Source of the DNA: Citrus sinensis
Taxonomy: Eukaryota > Streptophyta > Magnoliopsida > Sapindales > Rutaceae
Assembly: GCF_022201045.2 (NCBI RefSeq)
Contig: NC_068561.1
Span: 24,124,501 to 24,188,500 of the forward strand
Reading direction: 5' to 3'
DNA: 64,000 bases
Below, in pieces: positions 48,360 through 61,340 of the stretch. The position numbers were made by a program, and so were the translations under genes. The notes beneath the pieces were generated by a model. The model was not told where the DNA came from and made no database searches. It saw only the letters and a program-made list of their open reading frames with translations. Position 1 is the first letter of the stretch. Each line of letters starts with the position of its first letter.

Positions 48360-51300
48360 GCCGTATAGTAATTTTCTTGTCTATTCATGCAACCATGACA
48401 CTGCTATGTTGTATATGTATGTATATTCATAATTTTTGGAATTAATTTCATCACGATTATTGCTTTCCCGAGTCACACTTGTGTATGCAATAAGAACTGA
48501 ATGGTCCTTGTTGTGATTTTTGAGGAAAAATGTTGATTCAATGTATTCCTTCCTGGAGAGGAAAAGGAACTAAATTTTGAGCCACATGGTGTAAAATGAC
48601 AAAGATGATCCAATGTGAACAATGTGGCATAGATAAAAAGCTCAGTATAGCTATGGGGGTATCCAAGCTTGAAGGAGACTTCTGGTGTTTGAATGATTCC
48701 TTGCTACTTACTTTTCAACTTGCTCTTTTCTTCACAAGTACCTAGCTACACATCATATAAGAAAGGCAAGCCAAGTGGCTAAGGGATGATGTCCATGTAT
48801 GCAAAAAAGAAAAAGGGCCAACAGTTGGCATAGTTTTGACGCTTTTGTCAATGTTTTGCTATGCCATCAATTTATTATTACCACAAAAAAGGAAGCATCA
48901 TATTCGAAAAGTGAACAGAGTAATTCCTCTATCATACCACAAGAAGATAGAAACCTAAAAAGCTTCAACTGCTGCAATGGAATACATTAAATTCAAGCGA
49001 GCCTTCTACATGCTATGCTTTGATCTAATCTTGTAGTTATTGCAATCTGGTTCAGACAAGTCAAGTTTAGCAGTCATTACTTGACTAGTACAGTGCCAAA
49101 AGTGAATTGTAAATGACCATATTTTAAAATAACATGGTGTCTCGGGGAGACGGCAACTTTGCCTTAATGAGTGAAATCATTATCATCATGTATTATGCAA
49201 CAGCAAACTCTTACTTTTCAAAACTCAATTTGCAGTCCTTATACCAGTCTAATATCAGTGATACAATATATTATCTGTATTTGTAATTCTTTTGCTTTTG
49301 CTTAATCTTGAAACCACGATAGTTTAAGCACTTTGTGCACAACTTTTTCCTCAGCATCTAATGTTAACAACCTCCAGCCAACTTATACCTGAGTACTGTT
49401 TTTGTTTTCATTTGATGCCAGCTGTGGATTAAAAGTTACGGCACCTTAATTCCAAACATATGAATTTTGTTTGAATGGAATCAAGGGAGGTATGCTCAAG
49501 CTATAGTATTAAGATGTGTTCAAGCTAATGAATCTATAAAACAAGGTAGTACTATGCAGTACCTGAAAATTTACAGAGAGCCACAAATATCATAGCCATA
49601 AAAACTGCAGCTGAAGACTCTGAAAAAGCAAAATTGCGCTTTTTTGCTTGCTGTCATGTATGAAAAGGCGAAAAGGTATAGCTAAAGTGCAGAGTGAACT
49701 TAAGGAAGAGGGCTTCCGTGAAGGATATTGCTAATGGCTCTAGTTTATGATTCCTAATGCATTCTATGAATGTCATTGCTGAACTTTTTCACTTTAGTCG
49801 AGGTCCTCACTGATCCTTTTGCACTTTATGTATCCATATCTGCATTGCCATTTGTTGGGCATCAAATCTTCTTGTCCACTAAGCAAGCCTTGAGGCTAAG
49901 ATTCGTATTTATAATTTGTTACATATGATATACCGAACTAACTTGCACCACTGACAGCAGACGATAACATATAACAATAGATGTTGATGATGATGATTTA
50001 ACCATCAAAAAGGGAAAAAGACTGCTTAATTATCGGTATATTTTTATCGAACACCTTTGGATTTTTGGTGGAAGTCGAGGGCCGTGCAGAACAAGTGAAA
50101 GCCAAGCACTCACCTATCTTTATTAAAAGGATGCTGCGCTTTTTCCACTTTAGGGGTATGCAGCAATAAAAACAAAGTTGAGCCACATGCAGGATCTTGA
50201 TAACTTCTTGTTAGCATTAACTGCCATGTGAAGGATTTGGACTTGAGCACTAAACTATTGATCTCCCAAGCTATTCAATTAAGTAGTGTGTCAATTATTG
50301 TAAAGTCAGCCAGCTTTTTGTCAATTTCTCCACTCATCAGTGAGCACTGGCCTTAGATTCTCTGCTTTCTTGTCACCGATATTATTCCAGCTTAGTGTTA
50401 TGCAGACACTGAAATGTAAAAGAATGCTTCTCTATAATTTGTGTATCCTTAGAAACAGAAAAGATATCCACATATTTAGTAAATGGCAACTCCCTCGGAT
50501 AACACATTAGTAATCGGTTTTGTAACTATTGTGCTTCTGCTTAAACTTGAACGCACAACAGCTAAAGTGTTATGTAAACAAGCGTAGCGTGGACTGATGC
50601 CGAATTACTATGAACCAGAAAGAAGTTCACATTTTACAAAATGCAAGCGTGGACAGGTCTTCTAAAATAGTCCATGCTATGATCTTTTATTCCTTTTTCT
50701 TTCATACCCATTTATGAGATTTTACAGATCACAAAAGAGGGTAACACTAGAGTGGTGTTAAGTGAAGAGTGAAGTCACAGTGCGGCATACTGACATTTCA
50801 AGAAAGCACGAAAGCAATTTGCACTTTTATGGAAGCAACTGGACATACAAGAACTAAGTGCATCCACAGAAAGTGCTTGCCGTCACTGCATGTTGATAGT
50901 TCTAAATTCCAAAGCCTAAAGCCAGGTGCTCGCATCACATGGTTCCTCAGAATATTTTTTGATCAATTCACTTAAATCTGGTCAAGTTAATCTTTTTGCC
51001 AAGGAGGTCCAAAAGGATCCTTATTAATTCGGGCTCTCACAATATCAGTTTCTGCTCTCTCATACGTTGAGAATCAGTGTTTTCCTTCACACATTTACAT
51101 AGAGATTCTCTTTTAGAGTAACCTTTATCCAATGGTTCTTTAAACAAGCACCTCTAGTCCCCTTGATCGACCAGGAGCACTCGTTGCTGAAATAGGAAGC
51201 TTTGTTAATTTTTTTCCAGAGTGGTAAAAACGATTGCCTGTTACTGAATTTTTGTTAAAATGTAATTGAAAGGAACATGGCCAGTTAAAAAATTCTGCAA

Positions 51301-52533
51301 TATGTTAGTTGCAAGCAGATGTGATTCCTGGTTTTGCCTTCTTGATTTAAAATGTTGTCATTTACAGACTGAGCATTATAGCAGTGAATGTTCAATTGAG
51401 GTATGGTTTATCCATTTATATCAAACAGGCCTACCTAATCTACTGAAATGATCGTGTCAGCCTTGAAGTTACTCTTTCATTGTGAAATGATGGCTCAAAA
51501 TTCAACAATTATGCTCCAATCATAGATCATTGGCGAGAAACATATTGAAATAACATTACAAAGAACTTCAGCACAATATAACTATCCTTCGAAGAGAACC
51601 ATTTAACTGTAGCAAGAGAGTTAAAGAAAAAGAATTGAGTGTATTATTATTTTCTCTGTAAGTGTGGGAAAAAAAAAAGAACAAAAACAAATACATGTAG
51701 ATTTCATCTTCCTCCCTTCAACAGAAAGTAAGGATATATAATTCCTTCATAGACAAATACATGTACATTTCACTTGACATTAAAAGTACATAGTCCATTT
51801 GATGTAATCTAGCTATTAGTCATGGCGGACATCTAATTCACAGTTAATAAAAATTAATAATTAAAAAGAAATCTCAGACCTATTTCATGTAGATGAACTA
51901 GTTATGTCCTTCTAAAGGAAAATATAGAAACTCAGGGATCCAAATGTTATTTCTCCGTGACAGACAAAGAGTGTTTTTTCAAAATAATTTTCGATGGACC
52001 ATGAACTAGTTCTGAATGAGTGAAGCTTCTAACATCCCTTTTAAATTATTAAAAAAACCCCCCATTTTTATTTATTTATTTCTCTTTCTTTTGTGAAATC
52101 ATAAAAGTGGATACTAAATTACAATAGAATATAACTATTTGTAAATATACTTTTTCATAATAAAATTATTGTTATTTGAAATTTATTTCTTCGTTGTTTT
52201 TAAATTATTTTAATTTTTATCAAAAAATTAATTATATCATATTTAGGATTAAAAAATAGTTAGGGACCATGATTTTAGTTTAATTGAATTCACAACTGCC
52301 CTGCCCTCCTATAAAAATTCTAGTAACGATTGAATTACGATTACGAAAGAGTGGGGTGATACCAGTGTATTTAAGGAGTGTAGAAAGCATTTCTCCTCTT
52401 GAATCCTTTTAAAAATGAGCGGGCTCGGACTAGCCCCAATTCAAGATGGACCAGACCTTGAAATAATGGGGCTGTTGATCGATTGTCTGGACTCTTCGAT
52501 TCGAGGTCCAAACGCAAAACTTCATTGGCACAA
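48360..52533. other. Gene-poor spacer after the CONSTANS-type gene
   Basis: About 4 kb with near-average base composition but no ORF over 70 codons with protein-like features, no splice-linked exons that I could join, and no recognised RNA gene or repeat. A non-coding transcript cannot be excluded. Confidence 0.45.
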
Positions 52534-52542
52534 TTTTGTTTA

Positions 52543-53089
52543 GAGTAGAGCTACTGGCACACCCCTACATTATTCTTATAAAACCCCACTTTAAATAAAA
52601 TTGCAATTAACGACAATTAAAAATTAAATACATATAGATTTTTTTTCCAGCAAATTACTTAATTCATGATCAATGATTTAAAAAAAAAAATCTATATGTT
52701 ACTTCCTATCTAACTAGAATTAATTGTATAAATTTACAATAATCTATTGTTGTCTTTTGACTTCTTATTAATTAAATATTTTTATACTTAAAATTACTTG
52801 AAAATTATAATTTGAAATATGTGTTAGTTCAACGTTCAGCCAATGATTAACACTAAAAAACTTATCACCCATATAACTTTTTTATTTGTGTGTAGAGTAA
52901 TAATAAAATTGAAAATAATTAAAAAAAATAGCACAATAATACTTTGAGTTTTAACAATAAAATAAATCAAATAAAATTTGAGAACTTAAAAAAGTGTATC
53001 TGAAAAAAGGGGCATTTTCAAAAATAAAATAAATATAACTAAAAAGGGGGTTTTATGAGGAGATCAGAGGGGTGCCAATAATCCAACTC
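52543..53089. mobile_element. Mutator-type non-autonomous element (547 bp)
   Basis: A perfect 9-bp direct repeat TTTTGTTTA flanks it (52534-52542 and 53090-53098). The ends are inverted: GAGTAGAGCTACTGGCAC on the left and GAGTTGGATTATTGGCAC read inward on the right. Both are followed by CCCCT and, further in, TATAAAACCCC or CATAAAACCCC. It has no coding sequence and an AT-rich middle. Duplication length fits Mutator-like elements. Confidence 0.85.
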
Positions 53090-53098
53090 TTTTGTTTA

Positions 53099-54055
53099 TC
53101 GTTGTTGTGATTTACAACCCGTCCAATTCATGACGTAAACCCACCTCTGGGCTCAGGCTTCACTCCGATCACACTTTTGGGGTTGGGGGGGGGGGTTATT
53201 TTGTGATGACAAAAAATTTGAGTTTGGCCTGCATCAGTAAAGATTCAAAAGATCTGAATCTACATATTAAAAATATATGAATTCAAATGTTAATATTAAA
53301 GATTCATGTTGGAATTTGGATCCACGTATCTTTTAGTTCAAATGTTATTTATTAAATTAAAATTTAATTAGAAAAAATATAAGTTAAACGATTTAGATAA
53401 AAAAAACTAAAAAAATCTAACCTAACACTAAAACAAAAACATACTAACTTAGAATCTATATAGATTTGTGGTATTATTAGACTTGGATAGTTGGATTTAT
53501 ATTATTCTTGATATTTGATTTATGTTATAGTATTTTTATTTGTGGATTTATAGTGTTGTAGTATGTTATTCTACATGTTAGAATTGTTGATTGCTAAAAA
53601 ATTATTGAATTTTATTTGATTTTAGCATTATGCGAATTCATATATCTGAAAAATTCACACACAATCTGCATAGGTATTACTCGCATCGAGATCTGCATAT
53701 TTTTTAGCGGATGCAGATGTACTTATATATGGGTATAGATTTAGATTTTTCCATCCCTACATAAAATAATTAGGACCACTAAAAATAAGTCAAAACAAGA
53801 TCTGTCTAGATATAATCCTACGTATTAGTTACTTATTCTTGCATATTTTATTGAAATGTAGAAATGTAAGTTACAATAACTTACTAAATTAACTTTGGCA
53901 AACTCAACAAGTAATTCCCTTACATGAAAGTGTGCAATATTAAATATTTTTAGTGAGTGGTGGACAAATGCATGTTTGTTTTCATGTTGTCCAAATCAAT
54001 AACTAATGTTAGCTAATTGCAAAGTTTGGTATCTTTCGTGGTTTAAGGGAATAGC
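53099..54055. other. AT-rich spacer, possible old repeat
   Basis: Recurring words such as AGATTCA, ATCTGAA and GATGCAGAT, and an end-like CCATCCCTAC near 53750, hint at a worn repeat. No matching opposite end or target duplication was found. A run of 10-11 G lies near 53186-53196. Confidence 0.35.
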
Positions 54056-54063
54056 CTTTTGTT

Positions 54064-54622
54064 TAGGGGTGAGCACTAGTTTGTTTGGTTCGGTTCAGCT
54101 CTCAAACTGAACCAAACTGAAACCAAATGGTTCATGAATTTATGAACCAAATACGAACTAAATTATAGAACCAAACCGAACCAAACCAAATTAATTTGGT
54201 TCAGTTTGGTTCGATTCTGTAATTTGGTTCAGTTCGGTTCGGTTTGGTTTGATTTTATCCTATATATTCATTATTCAATAAAAAAAATATAATATAATAA
54301 TACACTATTAATACAACAATAATCTTGAGTCTATAAATTAGCAAATAATAAACAACATAATAAAATCTAATAATAGTAAATTAACATAATAAATTCCAAA
54401 AAGAATCTAGAAATCCATAAATAATAACTAATATAATAAAATCTAACAATAATAAATTAAAATAATAAAGTTCAACAATAAACTAAAGTGTATGCTATGA
54501 CATATATAATATCATATATTAACTAACAAAAAAAATAAAAAAAAAATTCTGAACTATTTTTTAATTTTAATTTTCTTGAACCATTTGGTTCGGTTTTGAG
54601 CCGAACCAAATGCCCACCCCTA
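54064..54622. mobile_element. hAT-type non-autonomous element (559 bp)
   Basis: Inverted ends TAGGGGTGAGCA and (read inward) TAGGGGTGGGCA differ at one base of twelve. A perfect 8-bp direct repeat CTTTTGTT flanks it (54056-54063 and 54623-54630), the duplication length of hAT elements. Sub-terminal repeats of TTTGGTTCGGTT and AACCAAA are dense on both sides. No transposase. The same terminal family is seen at 36824-38570. Confidence 0.87.
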
Positions 54623-54630
54623 CTTTTGTT

Positions 54631-55780
54631 TAAGATTAACAATTAGATTGAATTGTGGCTGCTATCTGCAGAGTCAACTGTTTTAACACAGTGATAATAA
54701 TGAGGTTTGGCATAAATAAGAAAAAAAAAATTGGACATTTATTTATTTATTTTTGTTTCATTTCTAGAACATGCTTACACACTCCATTAAATTCTCCACA
54801 GAAAATGGGAAGGAATTTACTGATGAAATCAACTGAAATTTTTTCGAAACCGAGAATTGATACTTGCGCCTAAAGGACACGTTTTCTGGGGTCTTATTAT
54901 TGGATAAGCAACCGAAAAGCCTTTATTAGTTTATGGGACATGCGTGTTTCACATTTATTAGTCTTTTCTCACTGTTGGTTGCTTCATGTATAGAACATGA
55001 ATTTCAACACAATTCAATTTACAAGAGTACCCATTTGTGCAATTACTAATCAATTATCTAATGAACCCCTTCATGGACATTTCTTTAATAATTATTTCTT
55101 AAAATTGAAATATGCAAGCTTTTAAGGGTTTTTCAACAGAATTTTCTAACATTTTTCCCTATTTTATAATATAAGACCACATAGACTACGATTAGATTCT
55201 CAAAAAAAAAAAAAAAAAAACTTGGGGACAATTTTTTTTTTTTAAAGAAAACATGGATATTAACAATTGGGTCATCTATGTTTTTACATTTCTGTTTCCA
55301 CTAATAAGAATATAGTAATTCATCAACAAGAAGTACGTGCCTAATCTAAGAATGATCAAATTTCCTTATAATTTTTCAATTTAATGGAAGAGAATGCAAC
55401 TTTGCAGTCATTTCTCTATGATAAATTGGTCAGATCCTATTTGATAAACTTATTTTTTTAATAATTTCGTTCTCATTTTTTAAGCATGTTATATATTAGA
55501 AATTAACGTTTTCGAATATTGAAGATAAATAAATATATGCAAGGAATCATAAACTGTTAGGAGTTGAAAAAATAAATAAGATAACATGTATATGGCTGCC
55601 CAATAATTAAGCAAAGAAGAGTCTAATTCTGCCGATGCCCCAAGCATTAAGTAGCGCCCAAGAAAGAATCACCCTTTGTTGAAAACAAAAGGGCAATTTG
55701 GTATCTTGAAAAAGAAGCAACAACGTATTCACATTTCTTTGTTCTAATCGAGGAACCGTACAACTTGAGCTTTTGATGAG
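54631..55780. other. Spacer and distal promoter of the GDU gene
   Basis: AT-rich DNA with a run of 18-19 A near 55203-55220. No gene was recognised. Confidence 0.4.
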
Positions 55781-55781
55781 C

Positions 55782-55789
55782 TATAAATA
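55782..55789 (+). promoter_or_regulatory. TATA box of the GDU gene
   Basis: TATAAATA sits 82 bases before the start codon, giving a short leader that begins near 55815. No upstream ATG lies between the likely transcription start and the ORF. Confidence 0.65.
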
Positions 55790-55870
55790 CCCAAGAACAT
55801 CACCTAGGTAAAACTGCAACAACAAAAATAATTAATTAAACAATACTAACCATAGAGACTCTCTAGAGAG

Positions 55871-56224
55871 ATGGTGAGTCCTGGAATTGCCAGCAATTCA
55901 ACGAGAGATGGCGGTGTCAGTGGTGGTGGGTTAGGGCATTGGAACTCTCCCCTTCCTTATCTCTTTGGTGGGTTAGGCCTCATGATGGGGCTAATCACCG
56001 TAGCTTTGATGATTCTAGCTTGTTCCTACCGAAAATCTTCATCGAATTCAGCAACTGATCATGCAGATGAAGATAAATCAGCTGGTCATGATAAGCAAGT
56101 GGAGATGCAAACGGAGATGGAGCCAAAGATTGTTGTGATCATGGCTGGAGATGATAACCCTAGTTACTTGGCTAAGCCTGTGTCTTGCACTTTTTATCAC
56201 CAGCAAACTGAACAAGTACTCTGA
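55871..56224 (+). CDS. GLUTAMINE DUMPER-family membrane protein
   Basis: Small plant-specific membrane protein of the GDU family; members affect amino-acid export when over-expressed. Intronless, 117 residues. One membrane helix covers about residues 30-52 (YLFGGLGLMMGLITVALMIL), preceded by a Gly/Ser/Asn-rich outside segment with HWNSPLPYLFGG typical of the family. The cytosolic tail carries the family signature VIMAG at residues 89-93, followed by DDNPSYLAKP. In Arabidopsis GDU1 the VIMAG region contacts the ubiquitin ligase LOG2; that partner is inferred here. The tail before VIMAG is rich in Asp, Glu and Lys. The family has seven members in Arabidopsis. By recall GDU7 (At5g38770) lies near the RRP7-like and PPR genes noted above. 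Confidence 0.93.
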   Translation: MVSPGIASNSTRDGGVSGGGLGHWNSPLPYLFGGLGLMMGLITVALMILACSYRKSSSNSATDHADEDKSAGHDKQVEMQTEMEPKIVVIMAGDDNPSYLAKPVSCTFYHQQTEQVL

Positions 56225-56259
56225 GCTATCTAATATAATATATTTGTAGTTATATATAA

Positions 56260-58985
56260 CTAGTTAATTTCTTGTTATTTTTAATTTTATTTTACATCAA
56301 ATTTCTAGCTGGTCTTATAAGTCTTGGAATTTGTGGGAATATGTAAATTCATGATGAGTGCAAAAAGAAAGTCGATAATTTTTAGATTTCTTCTTTAATA
56401 TTCTTCATATCATACATTCGATCATCTTATTCGAAGTTATTAAGAAGCCTCATCAACAGTTGGCACAAGATCAGTTAATTACATATATACGCATGACTCA
56501 AGAAAATTCACTGCAATAACTATCAGATTGCTTGTAGAATTTACTCAAAGAAGATGCAAGGGAAGGATATAAATAGAGTGCATATGCTTTATTAATGAAT
56601 TAAACTTCTATTAACATTTACTGTCAGAGACTATAATTGTAGTGTTAATTTATTAGCTTTCTCTGGAAAAACAAATTTTGCTTAGCTTGATTCAGAAATA
56701 TAAGGTTGTGGTAATTGTTTTCGTAGTTACCTTTTTAGAATGTTATTGTTTCGGTCTTTATCTTCAAGCTGAAGCTTTCAGATGAATCAAACTTCTTTAA
56801 CGAACTAGATTAATGGTGGTTTCATTAACTTGTAATCGACATGGAATCCATACGAATCGTACCAGTCTTTACGTTTTCGCCTTTCACAAATTAAGAAATG
56901 CTTCGATCTTAAATTTTTTTCAACTCCAAAAATGTCCTAATAATTCAGTGCCGTCTCCGTTGGGCAAAAACGTTGAAAGATCATTCTCTTAGAGGACCAC
57001 TGACCACATAGGTCAATGTTTCATGACTAAACAATGAGCTATATTGGAGGTCATCATTATTCCATCTGCATCAGACAATTATAATTTTTTGAAGTGCTGG
57101 CAATATTCTAATTAAATCTCACCTTTTCTTTTTCTTTTTCTTTTTTTAATAAATTTGTTGCATGCTACATAGATACAGTTAGGATACATATTTTCGTATT
57201 CCAGGTCATATAAAATATGATGTGTCGTGGTTTTGTAGAATTGACTAATTAATTATATATCTATATGACTTGATGGATACATATATATTGTACATGATCC
57301 CTTCTCAATCCGAACTTATTTAACTTGTAAAGGATCTTTATCATATTCTTATTTATACATCTGTATTTCGATATCTAATTAACATATATTCGTTAATGGG
57401 GTAAACTTTTTACTCCATCTTAACTCACGTAAAAGTTCGGATTTAGAAACATTATATCCTATAATCCGTATGGATCATATGCCACAAGTGGGTAGTTGAA
57501 AATTAAATATATTTGTCAATTAAAAGTGGGATATATTTGTGTTTTCAAAATTTAAGTAGAAGTTCAATAATTAAGAACAAATACCTTAAGTCGATCATCG
57601 TGAATTCTCCCCTAAAGCAACATGTAGCTAATGATGCAGGTTTATCTAACCATATATTACAAGAGATGTTAAAAATAAGGGGAAAGGGTGAATTGGAGAA
57701 ACGCCTAACTACTAAACGCATGAGTTAATTAAGCTGACTTAATTACCAGTTGAAGTCACTAAAAAGTCTCTGATTATATATCCTTACCGTACATATATTA
57801 TTGTATTATTAGCCAGCAATTAAGCGCTGACAAAACGGCTGAAAGCTAGCTAGGCCGCATGCATCGTCTCCATTAGATTAGTTTTGTAGACGCGGCGGGT
57901 GGGCAGTGTGATTTAAACACTGTTAATAGTGGGAGATGGAGAAAATTTGAAGGGGTTAGTGAAGAAATGGAAAGAAAGTAATTAAAAAGATGGCGATTTC
58001 TTGTTGAAATTAATGTGCAAGAATATTATAATATTATGGAAAGTGCATCTCCACATCAAACTTTGCTTCAGTGGGAGACACTTGATGATGATCATTTCCA
58101 TTAAGTTTAGTAAACTTTTTTTTTTTAATTCACATTGTTGTTTAATTTCTCATTGAAGTTGAAAGAAACTGACCTCAGGTGTAGCCAAGAATTGGCACTT
58201 GCAAGCGCCGTCAAAATGAATTAATCGATCTGAATTGCTTCAAAATTGTCTCAGAAATCACAATGTGATCAGACCATCGTCTCAAGTTAATAAGATGACT
58301 ACAGCTACGTGCACTCTCACTCTACGTTTATTTAACAATTTTTTTTTTAGAGTGTAACAAAGAACTAAATATTTTTAACAAAGAGTGGAGGGGCGTTGTA
58401 TGTATGCATAGATAAAATAACCCTTGACACTTTAATTCAAAATCTATGCCTCTTGGCCATCTGATCATAAATAATTCCAGCAACACAAAATCGTATCCAA
58501 AAAGGTTATTGATAGATCCTCTAGTTCATTCGCATTACTCTTTCTAATCTATATGACTTTGGCGTGGTCAGTTCACTAATTAAATACATGAATAATTAAG
58601 TCTTTGTATATGTACAATATAGTAATATACATTAGTATCCAAGAGTAAAGTAACAACAAGAATCTTGACTTATTTTGACGACTCATGAAGTGGAAGTGAT
58701 GAGACCTCTTTTCTTAATTCTCGTTCGTCCATATCCTGAAAAACACCTTTCTTTAAACTCCTATGGAGATCAGAGACAGATTTTTGCTGATTGGGAATCT
58801 CCAAAACTAGATGTTAAAGGTTGTGTATATATATAAAATAAAATAAATTATTAGATGTATTGCAAACTGCAAATTTTAATTTTTATAATTAAATTCTTTA
58901 TGATTTTGTGTATTAGAAGCAACGCATCCTAATTAACAAATCTGTATATTATTATGTCACTTGTAAAATTGAAAGTTCAAACTTT
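56260..58985. other. Spacer between the GDU gene and the LTR element
   Basis: No ORF with protein features, no clear repeat ends and no RNA gene were seen. Short TATA-like and ATAT runs are frequent. Confidence 0.45.
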
Positions 58986-58990
58986 AAACT

Positions 58991-59297
58991 TGTTGATAGG
59001 CAGTTTTTATCTAAACTAAATAATTATTGGTGGTATATTGATCCTAGAATTAAGGAGTTGATGGCTCCATTACCACATAAAAAGGAGAAAATGGCCAACT
59101 ATCTGGAGGGGGACAATATAAGGTAAAAATAGAGAAAGAGTGGGGAGAGGAACCTTGGGGATGATAATTGGAGAACATGATGGATGACATTGGGATGTTG
59201 AGAAATTCATATTGAACTCACTGTACAGGCTCAAATCGTGCTTTCTTCTCCACCAAAACAAATTCAGTTGTGTGGAGGTCATTTTTCGACATCAACG
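58991..59297 (+). repeat. Left LTR (307 bp)
   Basis: Starts TGTTGATAGGCAG and ends CATCAACG, where the last base should be A. It matches 62433-62738 with scattered substitutions and short indels. The antisense frame that appears in both LTRs (LNLFWWRR...) is a shadow of the repeat, not a gene. Confidence 0.88.
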
Positions 59298-59300
59298 TCT

Positions 59301-59318
59301 TGGCGCCGTCTGTGGGGA
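59301..59318 (+). other. Primer-binding site candidate
   Basis: TGGCGCCGTCTGTGGGGA starts three bases after the left LTR. Beginning with TGG (complement of the CCA tail of a tRNA) at this distance is the hallmark of a retrotransposon primer site. The start TGGCGCCGT matches the complement of the 3' end of plant tRNA-Asp; the rest diverges, so the primer tRNA is not certain. Confidence 0.75.
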
Positions 59319-60762
59319 CCAGTACAAAAAGTCATATGGAAGAAATTTAAATGGCCAAACAGAAAAATGGTGGGCATGCGACCACTAGATGCAAAGGTTG
59401 TATTTCGAATCGACAAAAAATGGAGTGATTAATAGAACGACCTCAGGATAATAATTGATCATATTACACCCATTGATGATTTATTAACGGGTCCTGGTAT
59501 TAATTTCATTATTGCATTATTTTTGTTTTTCTTCTATCCTCACAGAAAGTTCTAAGTGTCGTTTCTTTAATACTATTACATCCCTCTAAAGGACTGATTA
59601 AAATCCTTTGGCTTTTTTTTTTTTTAAGGAATTTCAAATTACTATTATGGATAGTTTATTTTTAAGTAGGCCGTCAGAGGAACAAAATTGTTAGCAAGCT
59701 AAGAACAAAGTCTCATATTAACATCCATTGTGGAATGGTTATGTTGTTTGAACAGCCTCAATTCATTTGTGTTGCTAGTTCTATTGTTTGGTGTCCCGTA
59801 CGAGAATTCTCAACACCGCAAAGTTTCAAGAATTTTATGGAAACTAAATACCAACCGCACCACAAAAGAGGATTTCAGCAAGCAGTGGGTGTCGACAGGC
59901 TAGACTCGGGAACTTTTGGAATTTTGTAAGGTGATTGCCTACAATGAAGCCTATTTGATGAGACCCGATCAGATTAAAATCTAGCCTAGAGCTGTTGGAT
60001 GAAATATGCAAAAGAAGTTAAAAGACAACAAAGAACTAACTCAGGTGCATTTGTTCTAAACTTCATGCATGATATTTTCACTTAAAAGGTTACTGTTTAG
60101 TTAGTTTCAAATCTCTACTAGACTAATTTATTATGGTATTGGTTGGTTGATCTATTTGCCTTGCTTTGATAAAGACGGGTAAAGCTCTAGCTCTACAATT
60201 TTTATAAATCTTGTTTATGCATCAGAGCTATAGTAACAAAAGGCTTAACATGATATCCGAAAAATGACCATTTTACATAACTGATTTAGACTGCTCATCC
60301 AAATTCTAAATGCGTGAAATAATATTGTCTTTAACATTATAGTACCTGAATATCTGGAACTTGTCTTAGGCAATATAGCGATTGCATATTGTGGTTACTC
60401 ATATAAATTTATTTGCTCAAGAGAACTCTGCCCAGAAGCCAAGGATTGAAATCCAGGTTCTGTTTCAATTTATTCAATATGAGCATGAAATTATTTGAAG
60501 AGCATGAATTATGTATACATTGTTAATCGATGCTCAATTACTACTTTTTCGTATGAAAATATTATATATTAGCTATGGTAATGAATGGTTTTAATTGACA
60601 TTACATAATTTCCAATGATTCTTGAAAAGTGCTAGAAGTATGAAAAGCAAATAGCACAAATTGTTTAAGGCCAAGTGTTGGTCATGGCCGATTTTAAAAG
60701 TTGACAGAGGAAAGAACTTTGATGTAAAAGTTACAGAGCACAACTTCACAAGTTTGTGAAAA

Positions 60763-60968
60763 CCAATAAGGTGTATATATATATGGGAGAATTATTAGAT
60801 CCACCTATACATGGATGTTTGTATGCTTGGATGCTTAATTTTAGAAAGCAAATTCAAGCCAATAAGGTGTGTATATATATATATATAGAGAGAGAGAGGA
60901 ATTATTATATCCACTTGTACATGGATGTTTGTATGAATGGATGCTCAATTTTATAATGCAAATTTAAG
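60763..60968 (+). repeat. Tandem duplication inside the LTR element
   Basis: Copy 1 is 60763-60858 and copy 2 is 60859-60968. Both start CCAATAAGGTGT, pass through a (TA)n tract, share GAATTATTA and ACATGGATGTTTGTATG, and end with GCAAATT. Copy 2 has a longer TA run and an added (GA)n run (about 60888-60898). Confidence 0.85.
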
Positions 60969-61340
60969 TTCTATTATATTATGGCATACACATGTATTTT
61001 CAAATATGCAGATAATCAACATTGTATTTGGTATAACTTCGAAGAGAAAATAAGCCAAGCCATGAAATTTTAGAGACTTGTTATAGTCTTATGAAGCATA
61101 AATTCTGAGTTTTTCATGGTTCTTAGCATCATTTGAGGTAGAAAACTCTTTTAGCAAATCAGATGAGATATGGATAACAATTGAAGCCCCAGCGAATAAT
61201 TTCACAATCTTCAGCGCTTGTTTAGTTACTCTATTAAAAGAATCAACTAGCTCATATTAGGAAAATTCTTCATCGGTATGTTCATATTTTGATTTTGTAT
61301 AATTGTCGTCTAATGTGTTCAGCTTGGCTTTGATTTGCTA

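Noticed and set aside
53100-53765. Repeat with an end-like CCATCCCTAC near 53750
   Set aside because: No matching opposite end or flanking duplication was found.
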